DNA of 64,000 nucleotides from Sepioteuthis lessoniana (GCA_963585895.1 OY757904.1:65146961-65210960), one strand, 5' to 3'. Positions 9,781-22,009 are shown, numbered from the stretch's first letter. The notes: generated from the letters alone by a model not told the origin. Translations and numbers: made by a program.

Positions 9781-12700
9781 CTGCCTATACTAAAATAAAT
9801 AAAGCGTAAATGTTATCTAATAGTACTGAGGATGTTTTTCGATTGAATATTTAGTGCAAATCAGGAAAACGTCTTTTTAGAGATATCTTATTCTGGTATC
9901 AATCTAACGATGAAGTCACTAAGTCGGTTCCTTTTTACAAAGAAAACGCTGATATTGCCAGAAGCACAGACGCAAACAATCAGCACAAAAATCTATTATT
10001 GTCAGCTTCTTAAAATAAAATCAATAATTCATTTAAATAATGTAAACAAAATGACTATCCGTTCATTGAAAAGATCTTACCTCAATAGATTTTTACCACC
10101 TAAGAAAGACGTCTGCAAGTCTAATCTAGAAGAGTTATTCATTCAAAAGTTAAGAAAAAGCTGATAAAGTTCAAGAAAGATTTAATTAATTCGATACTGA
10201 CAAGATGAACACTAGTCAGTAAGGAATGGACATATAAACTGGACTTGTGATAAAGTTGCACTTGAGAGGCCATGTGTATCAGTAGATCTTACAAAAGATT
10301 ATTTTTTCTAATCATTCATTTCAGACGAATTCTATATTTTAAATAAATCAATTGTGAGGAAGTAAACTTCTGATAGCCTTGCTTCTATTGCAAGGCGCAT
10401 GTGCTGATTAAAAATGCACTTAAAGAGCACTGGAATCGGTCTCAGTTGATGACCACTTTATGAAAATTCCACTTTCTACTCTAAGATTATTTTGGTATGG
10501 TAGCAAAATAATTCACAAAATATTAAACAGCTCTTTAGTAGCTTAGATGTCTATCCAAGGTTTTGTTTGCCTTCCTTCTTTCATGGCGTTTCAACCTACG
10601 CGAGTTATTAGAAAAGTAGAGTAACAATTTAACTTACACCTGGTTCTTAACAAGAAACCATATTTATAGAAAGATGTTTGGTGAATTCCATATTTCTTAT
10701 ACATTGTTCATCATCTTTATTATATCCAATAAGTATTAAAATCAATTATTTTGGTACAAACTTGACGTGTTCTTTTTCTAAACACTTATGATTAATTATT
10801 CAATTAATTAGCAGGTAAAAATTTACAATTCTCAAAACAAGTGTTTCTCTTGCACTATGTAATTTGATTCTTAGTAGACTTGTAAATTCACATGCAATTG
10901 TTTTGGTTTGTCTTCTAACATCTCAATATTTAATTAGTTGTTTTTATTTCGAATTTTATTTTTTCCCTAATTTGTACATTTATGGTTGAGCATAGCTTTA
11001 ACACTCATGTTACAGTTTCTTAATGATGAACAGATATTTTTGTCTAAATATGAAGCCTGGTGATTTTTATAGTTTAGAGTATTCAAGCAATTTTCTCTAT
11101 CTTTTTTATTATATCCAATAGGTTTCAGCCGATGCGTCTTTCGGCTTTATCCGGTGTTGCTTGTTGAACTCGAAAGACAGAATTTCAAAACTGAACACTT
11201 TAGATAATCCACAGGGGTAGGTATAACAGTAGCATAAAGGATATAGTCGTTGAGTTAAAGAACTTCATGATAAAATAATCTGGAGAGAGCAGGTTTAGTT
11301 CTGACTACAGGTAGAAATAACAAGAAACACATAATATCGCTCCTTTCTTATAGCCGGTTATGTTTAACAAATTTTGAACAATCTGCCTTGGTGAACTAAA
11401 TAAATGGATCGGCTCAAAGTTCTGTGTAAGCTCCTACAACTCCTGCACCCCCAAATTGCTGGGTCTCAACTTTTTGACAGATTCTAGTTTTGGGCATATA
11501 TTTTTGCAAAGTTAATTTCAGTTTTTTTCACATTTCTCAGTTAATCAGATTCCCTAGCAATTCATGTCGACTCTTTTATCCCGTTTGTGTATTAGAACAT
11601 AAAGAAACAACCTACTATCATAGTTCTTTATATTTGAATTCATGCATAATTCAGTGAACATTGTATACCAATGAGAATCAATGAGTTTGTAGGTTTACGT
11701 GTAGTTCAATAAACGAATTTTTATCTGATATGTTCATTTTATTCAGTTCGATTCGTGATCAATATCCTTCAATCTCCTTAACATATTTATCCATAAAGAT
11801 TAATAATACATCTATATATTGAGGTTCAAGGATATTTATATTTGATATAGATACATAATGGCGGCAATGTCAATAGCTATCATGAATAATAAAACATGGA
11901 AAAGTCAACTGATATTTCACATTTAAATATATTTTACTCACCAAGCAACCCAAATGATTTTAGTGCACTTTTGAATTTTTCAATTTAGAAAGTTAACTTT
12001 TGACAACTGATGAAATTGAAAATATAGTCAATGGTCTGATACGAATAATTAGAAAAGTAATCTTTCGTACAATCTTATAATATTTTTGTTGTCTCAAATG
12101 TCAATATTTTTGTTATATTTTCAAAGCTACAAACATGTTGATGCTCTTATATATAAATCGAATGGCAAAATAAAAAATATACAATTGAAAACTGTCCCAA
12201 AAGGAAAGATTTAAAATTACATGAACTGACGCTATATACACTGGAAGACCAGTGGATAACTTACCACCCAGAATGTACTGAATGTCTAAAAATTCAGGAT
12301 ATTATCCAAAAGTATTAATCAGGTACTATCATGAAATTAGGTGATGTTTTACTGTCCTCTTTGAATAGACGATTATAAAGATTGTTTGTTGGTTTAAATA
12401 TCTAGATCCACGGTTCTCAAATAAAGATTTCTTATTGATTTAAAGATCTACATCCATGGTTCACAATATAATTTTTTTTACCTATAAGCTCATTTGATTT
12501 TCATTTTAAATTTGTGTATTCTATAGCCATCCGATATTTTTAACAAATCTTACTGTATATTTATAATAGAATATTATTACGAATTTTATTTAAAAAATGA
12601 TTTAATATGTTGTATATTGTCGAAGTATAATTAATTCATAGTGTAAAGATTATAACAACTAAATTCTCAGGAAAATGAATGTGCAAGAAGATATTTTTAA

Positions 12701-13189
12701 AATTATACTAATTAAGTGCTACTTTATTCAGTAAGACCTTTGCGATTGTTGCAGCACGGTTGGTTTTGCAATATTTGACTCAAATGTTGTCAATAGTAAT
12801 TAAAGATCATATCTTTGTTCAAGGATTAGTCAGTTATGAATATTTAATTATAACTAAGAGACATGCTGAAACCAGATTCAACAAGGGAAGATGAAAAAAA
12901 GCAATACAATACAACTATGTTTTCTCCCAGATCAGAGGATAATTTTTAACAGTGCCATTACTTTTCGAATCATTAAGTAAACTAGTTGTTTCGTACAATA
13001 GATACGTCTAGAACATTTCTCATTAACCACTAATATACAATACTGAATATTCAGTTTACTATTTCGATTGCGTGGATCCGAAATCTTTTATGAACCCTCG
13101 GGGAAACAATGAACATTGTCTGACAACCATTGAAATTTGTAATCATAAATTCACCATTCTGAATCGTTTAAATATATAACTGAGTAAGT
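9781..13189. other. Unique AT-rich DNA, 3.4 kb, no repeats recognised
   Basis: This is one of the longest stretches free of arrays and transposon remnants. The short open frame at 9910-10164 (84 codons, Lys/Leu-rich) has no recognisable domain. No splice-bounded exon could be supported. Confidence 0.4.
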
Positions 13190-14063
13190 TAAATGTCAAT
13201 TATCAAATAAGTTTCCAGACTTTTTCGTATGGGCACTTTTATTGCTAGTACACACTCTAGTCCACTTCGAAGTAATGTCCTCCGAATGCAATGCACTTGT
13301 ACCGTTCGAACAACTTCTGCAAGGCCCCATGGGAGTCCTCTTGTGTGAGCGTGTCAATGACCTTCGTCACAGCCTCTTTCATCTCCTCAATTGTCTCATA
13401 ACGACAGCCTCTGAGCTAAGGGTATAACCAAAAGTCACAGGGAGCAAGGCTTGGACTATATGGAGGGTGACGAACTGTCTTGATACCCATCTTCGTCAAA
13501 TAGTCTGTGACAAGGATGGAGTTGTGGACTGCTGTATTGTCCTGGTGGAAATTCCACAGACCCGATTTGAAGAGTGCTGGACTTTTCCGACGGAATATCT
13601 TCCTGAACTCCCTTAAAACCTCAACATAGTAACCCTAACCCTAACCCTAACCCTTTGGCCAATCAACACTGGTGTATTGACTTCCTTATTCCTCCCACAA
13701 CACTCATCATCCCTCACAGATTCCCTGTCTTCTTAGAATCTCTTATGCCACTCAAAAGCTAATGCTCGATTCAGGCAAGATCGTTCAAAAGCAAAATAAA
13801 TCATTCCATACGTTTCTCTGTCATTTTTTCCAAGTTTAAAGCAGAATTTTATTGCATATCATTACTCTAAAGTGTCTTCACATCCAGATTGCATTTTTGA
13901 GTGTATTCCAATTGCTGCTCTAGGTGTCCATTTAAAGCTGAAATCATAAAAATTGGTCATTCATATCATAAGATGTATAGCAATAACATGCTGAATTCTC
14001 AAGAGTCTGCGACTATCTTAAATGCCTGTACAAAAAAGTCTGTAAACTTATTGTATATACCAC

Positions 14064-14064
<1 letters not shown>
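13190..14064 (-). mobile_element. mariner/Tc1-like element, copy 3
   Basis: About 875 bp. The right terminus is sharp (CCACG then TA at 14064). The left terminus is decayed, but AAATAAGTTTCCAGAC is clear at about 13205-13220. Transposase remnants read on the minus strand and include a damaged DNAP box (Pro replaced by Thr) near 13530. The third catalytic region is near 13440-13470. The internal junction carries four perfect AACCCT units. Confidence 0.88.
13630..13654. repeat. Telomere-type hexamer run (AACCCT x4) inside mariner copy 3
   Basis: Four perfect AACCCT units, one more than copy 1, lie at the identical internal position. In the upstream transposase frame they encode four Arg-Val pairs. 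Confidence 0.92.
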
Positions 14065-14161
<97 letters not shown>

Positions 14162-14172
14162 GTGTGTGTGTG
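14065..14172. repeat. (TA)n array with TATG variants and short (TG)n
   Basis: About 100 bp of TA-type repeat start at the mariner boundary and end in a 12-bp TG run. Confidence 0.97.
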
Positions 14173-15700
14173 AACATGAAGAAGATTAGCCATCAGATAT
14201 TTCGCTAGTGTTGATATATTGTAAAAAAACAACCAACCAGCGAATGAACCAACTAACCCTCTAATAAATTGACCTTTGTAGTCGAGCGAAAATGATCCCT
14301 ATATGAAGATACCTGGCCATGGATCAGCGAGATGCAAAAAGTTGAAATTTTCACTGATGAAAATTATGAAATCGAAATAAACATACCTAGCCATAAACAG
14401 AATTTAATCTTGTTTTGCTGTTGTTTTTTTTTATTATGCTAAATATATGTAACTGATAGATGAATTTTAATTCTTCGGTTTCATATATTTGGCCCTGAAG
14501 TTATTGACTTGCGACAAGACTCAATACCAGTCGTGATATGCAATAAAACTTTTATTATATAAGAATCTGGTATGTATAAAAAAGAACTTAGATTAATCGT
14601 TATTGATACTCCTTACTCGTCTGTCAAATCCGATTTTTTATAGAAAGAAGCCCGTTTTATTTTTGTGTGAATTAGCGTTTACTGCATTTTTTTTAATAAC
14701 CAAAAAATACTTTAATCTTTTGTCAGCTGCCGGAATTTTTTCTTTTCTTTTTCAGTTGGTATCCACCTACTTGATTTGTATGGATTCATGATAGCTTTTT
14801 TTTTTATCAGTTATAAAATATTACCCAGAAATGTTTGAACAAGAATACCAAACACTAATTCCCATCTAAGATCCCAATAAGTTTTCACGTTTTACAGTGT
14901 TTTATTTTGTATCACGTCCAAGGCATCTGACAAGAAATAATTAAAAGAAAGTCTGTTTAAAATTAAAATCTTCAAACATAACTGAAAAAAATATCGTCAA
15001 TTAGATTAAATAAGAAAGGGTCAGGGTTGATCATAGATCAAATGTAACCTTTGAAAAGGGTCAGAATGATATTTCTTATTCGTGTTCGAACGAAACCGAA
15101 ATTCCTTGTCACAATTCTAAAAGAAAGAAAAGATAAAGGAAGAACGAAAGAAAGAAAAAAAAAACGTCAATTTTCCATTGCGGATTTGTTGAAATGTTGC
15201 TAACTTGAATATTGGAAGCGCAGGCCAGATAGAAAATGTAAGGTTGACCTTAGTTACAGAGAAAGGTCAATATCAATGAAAGTAATATATCGGTGGAGAC
15301 TATAAATATTCAAGAGAAGCATCTCTGATTCCATGAAATATTCAGATTAAAATACTTATCGACATTTTTTTAATATCTCCATTAGATTGATGCGTTCTCC
15401 CGTATTCGCCATTTGTTTATTTCATTTGATAATCTTTAAAAATAAACAAATTACTCTGTTTTTATATTCAACAGAGTTTAACATCTTCCTGATCCACACA
15501 TTTCTCAAATCTAAGCGACTTACGTGAATGTGGGAAAAAAAGACACCCGTCTGAGATAAGATGACTTGTGTATAGAGTCTTAGATATGGTGTATTGTGTT
15601 AATAATTATATACGAGTTATATACGTCGGGGATGGTGGTCTTTTCCTTAATTAAATAAAAGAAGAGAAATCAGAATTATTCTAACAGCAACACAACATCA
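14173..15700. other. Unique AT-rich DNA
   Basis: No element termini or domains are recognised. The frame at 14603-14791 is hydrophobic by base composition only. Confidence 0.4.
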
Positions 15701-15906
15701 AGAATAACATCAACAAAAATACACTAATATTAATAATAATGATAATGGGACAGTTTTTAAAGGCTTGGAAAAAAGACAGGAGCAATTGGAAATAAGAAGA
15801 GAATTCCTCACCAACTAGGTCACCTTTCCGTTATGACTTGCTAGTATATTCAGAAGACGTAGGCATGATCAGGAACACAAACTACTAGAGGTGTAAAAGA
15901 AATCGA

Positions 15907-15951
<45 letters not shown>
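15700..15951 (+). repeat. TAA-type tails upstream of the RLE-LINE cluster
   Basis: A short AATAATAATGATAATG run at about 15730-15748 looks like the 3' tail of an earlier element copy. At 15908-15951 a perfect (TAA)n run of about 14 units lies immediately before RLE-LINE copy A. It could be the insertion target or the tail of a preceding copy. Confidence 0.7.
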
Positions 15952-15953
<2 letters not shown>

Positions 15954-15962
15954 TAAAAAGCT

Positions 15963-16313
15963 ATGATGCCACTTTACGACATACTCAGAAAATGCACTGC
16001 CGGATACAAACACAGAAGATCACAGGAAAAAGTTAATCAGTTAATGTACATGGACGACATCAAACTGTTTGCAAAAAATGAAAAATATCTTGAAACCCTA
16101 ATACACACAGTTAGAATATACAGCCGGGACATAGGAACGGAATTTGGCATAGAAAAGTGTGCAATCCTTGTAATGAAAAGGGGCAAACGGCAGCTAACTG
16201 ACGGAATGGAACTACCAAACAAGGATAAGATAAAAACGCTCGTAGAAAACGAAACCTACAAATACTTGGGCATCTTGGAGACTGACACCATCAAACAAGC
16301 GGAAATGAAATAA
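15963..16313 (+). pseudogene. RLE-LINE reverse transcriptase, palm/thumb remnant
   Basis: The open frame has 116 codons. The catalytic box is YMDD rather than the YADD of the RTE copies (residues about 29-32). A GIEKCAILVMKRGKRQL segment (about 62-78) and ETYKYLGILETDTI (about 96-109) match the other copies here. A stop at 16311 ends it, but the downstream protein continues in the same frame (KEYLWRTRK and so on), so the stop is secondary damage. The start is a truncation point, not a real start codon. Confidence 0.85.
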
Positions 16314-16679
16314 AATATTCAGAAAGAATATCTCTGGAGAACTAGAAAAGTACTCTAGACAAAAATCTATAGCAGAAATATTATCAAAGGAATAAATACC
16401 TGGGCTGTACCCCTCGTTAGATATTACGGACCCTTTATCAAGTGAACCAGCGACGAACTTAAACAAATGAACCAAAGAACAAGAAAACTAATGACAATGC
16501 ATAAGGCATTACATCCCAGAGACGACGTTGACAGACTATATGTTTCAAGAAAAGAGGGAGGAAGAGGATTTGCCAGCATTGAAGACAGCGTTGACGCATC
16601 GATATAACGACTCAAAGACTATATACAAAAACACGAAGAAGGACTCATTACAGCCACCAGAAACGAAACTGAGAACTCG

Positions 16680-17232
16680 ATGAACAACAGAATGACATTG
16701 ACTAGGAAACAAAAATGGGAAGAAAAACAGCCCCATAGTCGGTTTAAACGACGAATAAACAATATCTCACACGACAAAACTTGGACATGGCTAAGAAAAG
16801 GAGACTTTAAGAGAGAAACAGAATCTCTCCTAATAGCAGGTCAAGACAGCGCCATAAGAACCAGTCATATCAAAGAAAGAATAGATGAGACTCAACAAAA
16901 TAGCAAATGCAGGCTATGTGGTGACAACACATGAAACCATCAATCATATAATAAGCGAATGCTGCAAATTAGCCCAGTGGAAGTATAAGAGGAGACATGA
17001 TTGGCTCGTGAAGGTAATTCACTTGGAAATGTGTAAGAAATTTAAATTCGACCTTACTAACCAATGGTATATGCACAACCCAGCATCTGTCCTAGAAAAT
17101 GCTACGCATAAACTCCTATGGGACTTTAACATGCAAACGGATCACCTAATCCCGGCCAGAAGACCAGACTTAATAATAATCAACAAAAAAAAAAGGAACT
17201 TGCAAAATAGTCGACTTTGCTGTCCCGGCTGA
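16680..17232 (+). pseudogene. RLE-LINE C2HC finger and endonuclease start, frameshifted
   Basis: Two overlapping frames (16680-16934 and 16885-17232) make up the linker, finger and start of the RLE domain. The finger pattern is CX2C then HX4C. Its halves lie in different frames because of a small indel near 16925-16935. The second frame carries an ARRPDLIIINKKK segment, the first half of the RLE catalytic PD-D pattern. The matching KIVDFAVPAD is pushed out of frame by the A-run at 17186. Confidence 0.82.
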
Positions 17233-17293
17233 CCACAGAATAAAACTGAAAGAATGTGAAAAGAAGGGTAAGTACCTCGACCTTGCTAGGGAA

Positions 17294-17476
17294 TTGAAAA
17301 AACTGTGGAATGTGCAGGTGACAATTATACCAATTGTAATTGGTGCGTTTGGAACAGTAACTGAAGGATTACTAAAGGGACTGGAGGACTTAGAAGTTGG
17401 CGGACGGGTGGAGACCATCAAAACGACAGCATTACTGAGAACGGCCAGAATACTGAGAAGAGTCCTGGAGACTTGA
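17294..17476 (+). pseudogene. RLE-LINE endonuclease C-terminus
   Basis: The 60-codon frame contains VTIIPIVIGAFGTVTEGLL and LEDLEVGGRVETIKTTALL. These recur at 17600-17794 and on the minus strand at 34828-35010. A stop truncates it about ten codons before the end seen in the 17600 copy. Confidence 0.8.
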
Positions 17477-17562
17477 AGAGGCTTGCTGTCACTCAGACTC
17501 CAGTGAAAAACCATTGGCTAACGCTGATGTGAAAAGGTCTAATAATAATAATAATGATAATA

Positions 17563-17850
17563 TCTCGACCTTGCTTGAGATTTTAAAAAGCTGTGGAAAA
17601 TGAAAGTAACGATTGTGCCAATTGTGATTGGTGTGTTAGGCACAATTACTAAAGGATTATTAAAAGGCCTGGAGGACTTGGAAGTTGGCGGACGGGTAAA
17701 TATTATGGAAACGACAGCATTGCTAAGAACGGTCAGAATCCTGAGACGAGTCCTGGAGACTTGGGGAGACTTGCTGTCACTCAAACTCCAGTGAAAAGCC
17801 ATCAGCTAACACTGATGTGAAAAACTCTAAAGAAGTAAATAATGATAATA
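17563..17850 (+). mobile_element. RLE-type LINE, copy A2, short 3' fragment
   Basis: It starts CTCGACCTTGC directly after the TAA-type tail of copy A and repeats the final 270 bp or so. The endonuclease C-terminal frame is intact at 17600-17794 (64 codons). It ends in GTGAAAAACTCTAAAG and an AATAATGATAATAA tail. This is a tail-to-head junction of two 5'-truncated insertions. Confidence 0.85.
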
Positions 17851-20545
17851 ATATAACAGAATCAAATGAACTAATCTATGCATGGGCGAAATTAGATTGT
17901 GGGAAAATTTGAATCCCCTCAAAAAGTACGAAGAAAAACTCAAAACCAAGTGGAGAAATTCGACTGGAAACGCGGAAAAAAATATACGAAAACATGCCAA
18001 AAAGGAAAGATACTGGAACATGTAAAGACAAAAAGGAAAAGGCAACACAAAGAAAATTAACTATACAACTTGAAGAAATAAATCAGAAAGTACTGGCGAA
18101 AGAAGGTAGATTAAAAAGATATCAACGAAATGTAAAATAATATGGGACAAAATAGGACATTCCGAAACAACGAAAGAAAGTTCTGTCGACAAATGGCGGG
18201 AGATGATACGAAAACATACCAAGAATAGGATGCAACAGAAACCGAACAATTTGGAAGAAAGATATTGCGACCAAGAAAACAACGAAAAAGCCGAATGGAT
18301 AAACTATTTGACAAAATAATGAGAAGTACTCGAAGATGGTCCGAAAACAGAAATATCGATTTACACAAAATAACACTAAAACAATATCAAATTGGAAAAT
18401 GCCAGGCCATTATAGAATACATAGATTCTGGTTCAAGAAATCCACCTCCATTCACAACAGACTAGCGCTAGAAATGAACAGATACCTAAAAGGAGCACTT
18501 GCACCTCGAGAGATAAACAAAGGAAAGATCATATTGACCCAGAAGGGAACCGCAGTAAACAATTACAGGCCCATAAGCTGACTACGGATGGTGTGGAAAA
18601 TAGTAACACAAATAAGGGAAGAGGTTTACTCTTCGCTAACAATCCGCGGATTGTTCCCTGAGGAACAGAAAGGAAAACGCAAAGGATCAAGAGGCACATG
18701 AGAGTTACTTGATATAGATCAGCACATTCTTAACGAGAGCAAGTGCAGACGGAAAAATCTAGCTATGGCCTGGATTGACTACAAAAACGCATCTGATATG
18801 GACCCGCAAAGCTGGATAATAAACTGCCGTAAAATGTACAAAATATCAGATGAAGTCATAAACTTTATCGAGAGAACTATGAAAATATGGAAAGTGGAAT
18901 GGAAAGCAGAAGAGAGAAGCTTAGCCGAAGCAAAAATCTAAACAGGTCTATTTCAAGGAGAAATGCACTATCACCGTTACTATTCATAATTGTCATGATT
19001 CCACTTAACCATATACTCAGAAAATACGCAGCCATATACGGACTTGGTAAATCGTAAGAAAGGATCAATCAGCTAATGTATATGAACGACATCAAGCTAT
19101 TTGTGAAAAATTAAAAAGAACTGGAAACTCTAATACACGCAGTTTGAATATACACTCATTACGTAGGGATGGTATTTGGCATTGAAAAATGTGCCATACT
19201 AGTAATGAAAAGTGGCAAACGACACCTGGCGGAAGGAATAGAACTGCCAAATCAAGATAAGTTTAGAAAAGGAAACATACAAATACTCGGCCGTCTTGAA
19301 AGCTGGCACAATCAAACAAATAAAGACGAAAAAAAATAAGAAGAAGGAATATCCGAGAAAAACCAGAAAGCGACTCGAGACAAAACTTAGTAGCAGAAAC
19401 CATGTAAAAGAATAAATACTTGGGCTGTACCCCTCATTCGATATCTGGGACCCTTTTTACTGTGGACCAGAGAAGAACTTAAGCAAATGAATCAAAGAGA
19501 AAGAAAACTAATATGACGTTGACAGGCTATTTGTATCAAGAAAGAGGGAGGAAGAGGATTTGCCAGCATTGAAGACAGCGTTGACGATCGATACAACTAC
19601 TCGAGTACTACATAGAAAAACACGAAAGAGAACTGATTACAGTCACCAGAAATGAGAATGAAAACACGATAGCCAACAGAATGACTATAGGTAGAAAACA
19701 AACATGGGAATAAGCACAATTATATGGACGTTTTAAACAACTAATAATTAACATCCCATGCGAGAAAACCTGGAACAGGCTATGAAAAGGAAACCTTAAG
19801 AGAGAGACAGAATCTGTACTAATAGTAGAACAAAACAACGCCATAAGAACCAGTCTTATCAAAGTGAGAATAGATAAGACACAAAAAATAGAAAATGTAG
19901 GTTATGTGGTGATAGTGATGACACCACCAATCACATAATTAGGGAATGCAGCAAATTAGCACGGAAAGAGTATAAGACTACACACGACAGGATGGGCAAG
20001 GTGATCCACTGTGAGATATGCAAGAAATTTAAATTTCACCATACAAACAAATGGTATATGCACAACCTAGTATCTATCTAAGAGAATGACACACAAACAC
20101 CTATGTGACTTTGGCATATAAACGGATCATCTAATCTTGGTAAGATGACCAGACCTTATAATAATCAACAAAAAAAAGAGAACTTGCAAAATTGTGGACT
20201 TTGCTGTTTCGGCTACCCACAGAATAAAGCTGAAAGAAAGTGAAAAGAAGGATAAGTACCTCGATCTTGCTTACCAATTGAAAAGAAAATGGAACATGAA
20301 GGTGACAACTATATCAATGGTGATTGGTGCCTTTGGTACATTCACCAAATGATTGGCAAAGGGACTTGAGGACTTAGAAATAAGAGGACGTGTGGAGACC
20401 ATCCAAATTAATACATTATTGAAAACTGCCAGAATACTGAGAAGAGTTCTGGAGAGTTGAGGAGACTTTCTGTCCCTCACACTCCAGTGAAATACCATCA
20501 GCCAAATCTGATGTGAAAATCACTTAAAGAGTAAATAAAAATAAA
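17851..20545 (+). mobile_element. RLE-type LINE, copy B, longest copy
   Basis: About 2.7 kb runs from a charged region upstream of the reverse transcriptase to the 3' tail. Landmarks in order: WFKKSTSIHNRLALEMN (about 18430-18480); NNYRPIS (about 18560); a degraded SLMYMNDIKLF box (about 19068-19100; the YMDD has become YMND); RKEGGRGFAS (about 19545); an intact C2HC finger CRLC to NHIIREC (19896-19948); a PVMVIGAFGT-like segment near 20320; and a GTGAAAATCACTTAAAG end. It is full of stops and frameshifts. The catalytic Asp-to-Asn change alone would abolish polymerase activity. Confidence 0.85.
18336..18581 (+). pseudogene. RLE-LINE reverse transcriptase finger region
   Basis: The 81-codon frame carries MPGHYRIHRFWFKKSTSIHN and ALAPREINKGKIILTQKG, then NNYRPIS. 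These are the first conserved blocks of a non-LTR reverse transcriptase; the NYRPIS block is diagnostic of the fold. A stop follows at 18579. Confidence 0.75.
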
Positions 20546-20925
20546 TATTTAGTGAGAGTCAACCAAAAAAAAACGAGAACCGATCGAATTGTGAACTTGG
20601 CTGTTTCGGTTGACAACCGGGTAAAACTAAAAGAAAACGAAAAGTGTGATAAGAATCTAGACCTTGCTGAAGCACAAAAAAGCACATGAAACATGAAAAT
20701 GACTGTGATATTTATCGTAATCGGTGCACTCGATACAATCACCTAATGATTGATTAAGGGACTAGAGGACTTGGAAATAAGAGGAAGAATGGAGGCCAGA
20801 ATCATTGAGATCGACCAGAACACTGAGAAGGGTCCTAGAGACTTGATGAAACTTGCTGTTACTCAGACACCAATGGAAGGGTGTTGTGAAAGACTCTCAA
20901 ATGAGTAAAATAATGATAATAAACA
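20546..20925 (+). mobile_element. RLE-type LINE, copy C, diverged 3' fragment
   Basis: It covers the endonuclease start (RIVNLAVSVDNRVKLKE-like near 20590) through LIKGLEDLEIRGRMEA-like (about 20750-20795). It ends in GTGAAAGACTCTCAAATGAG and an AATAATGATAATAA tail. It is more diverged than copies A and A2, so it is an older insertion or a different subfamily. Confidence 0.75.
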
Positions 20926-21374
20926 AAAAATGTGAGGGTTATTAACTGTACGGATACATCAAGAAACACACATAATTGCAAAATGACTTATGAAGGGAAA
21001 AACTAAAGAGAGATACGAAATCTCAATAAGGACAAAATTGTTCCACAGGAATCAAATATATCTAGTAAAAACTAATATTACGTAGGAGTATGGGCTATGT
21101 GCTAATAAAGATGAAATGATTAATCATTAAAGAAGCGAATGCCAAAAACTGTCTAAAAAGGAATACAATACTAAACAACTGGATGGGAAAACTTTTCCAA
21201 AATGAATTGTACGAGACATTAAAATTTGATTATATTGACAAATGCCATATGCAAAAAGCAGAATATGTCGGCGAAAATGAAATAGAGTATTATCTGGGAC
21301 TTAGAAATACCAACTGATCACTGATCATATAGAGAAGAATATACCTAGTGATGATTAACAAGTCAAAATAATTG
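20926..21374 (+). mobile_element. RLE-type LINE, copy D, first half
   Basis: This is a divergent relative. A damaged finger region (ECQKLSKKEYN-like near 21140-21165) is followed by WDLEIPTDH (about 21295-21320) and a degraded RRPDL-type box near 21335. The endonuclease sequence breaks off at about 21375, where a SINE begins. It resumes at about 22010. Confidence 0.65.
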
Positions 21375-22009
21375 TTCCTCTAGTGAAGTCCGGCGTAGCA
21401 CAGAGTAAAAATTTGCCCAGTCGGCTAGGACTGTAGAATATACCGATTGCAGAGGGGTAAGACCCCAACAACGAGTTTCCTGGATATGACACTAAACAAT
21501 CTGTTGGTGAGGTTCCAATAATGCTGGAACTCTGAGGAATGCAGAGCACCCCTTCATTTCCATCGCTCCCAGGTCCACTCTGGCCCGGAGTGGCAGCACC
21601 AGATAGTGCTCTAAGTATGGGTTAAATTGAACAAAAATCAGTGCGTATGTTAAATTAGAACTGTTTGACTAAACTGAATAGCTTGAAATTGAAGTGAAAA
21701 TTAAACTGTGTACTTACATTTAAACTGCATACTTTTGGTAAATTGAATCGCTTGAAATGGAACTATTGAAATGGAACTATTGACATTGAAACTGAGCAAA
21801 CGCTAAACTGAATGGTTTAATATAGAACTGTTTTGACATTGAACTGTGTGTAAACAAACTCTTTATTTATACTAAACTGTATTGGTTGAATTAGAACTGT
21901 TCGACTAAACTGAATAGCTTGGAATAGAAATACTTTTGACAATTAAATAAAATATCACCTTTTATGTGAATAAAATAGAGTTGGCATTAAATAACCTACA
22001 AAGCTTGAT
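21375..22009 (+). mobile_element. Composite SINE (type IV), copy 2, nested in RLE-LINE copy D
   Basis: The body (GACTGTAGAATATACCGATT, then GATATGACACTAAACAATC) aligns with the minus strand of 9505-9780. The middle (CCCAGGTCCACTCTGGCC near 21565) aligns with the minus strand of 52960-52990. Next come about four imperfect units of 60-75 bp built on CTAAACTGAAT and TAGAACTGTT (21640-21950). It ends with the shared SINE tail GGCATTAAATAACCTACAAA (from about 21982). Exact ends are uncertain by about 20 bp. Confidence 0.7.
21640..21950 (+). repeat. Imperfect tandem units inside the composite SINE
   Basis: Units of about 60-75 bp share CTAAACTGAATNGNTTGAA and AGAACTGTT, then TTGACATTGAACTG. About four are visible here against about two in the related copy at 52785-52925. 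Confidence 0.7.

Larger units (their letters stand above)
15952..17562 (+). mobile_element. RLE-type LINE (R2/R4/Dong-like), copy A, 5'-truncated
   Basis: This is a non-LTR retrotransposon fragment spanning the end of the reverse transcriptase, the C2HC finger and the restriction-like endonuclease. In order it shows a YMDD box in QLMYMDDIKLF (about 16041-16073) and an EFGIEKCAILVMK segment. A WAVPLVRYYGPF segment follows near 16400. Next come the finger half-sites CRLC (about 16908) and NHIISEC (to about 16965), then a RRPDL endonuclease box (about 17158). It ends in TGATGTGAAAAGGTC plus a TAA-rich tail at 17540-17562. Stops and frameshifts make it dead. The RLE class is inferred from the RPD box plus the C-terminal C2HC finger. 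Confidence 0.85.

Noticed and set aside
13630-13654. Telomeric repeat as a sign of a chromosome end
   Set aside because: Only four units, internal to a mariner copy and at the same internal position in other copies.
21640-21950. CRISPR-like or satellite array
   Set aside because: Units are imperfect, of uneven length and without spacers. They are part of a SINE-like element with relatives elsewhere.
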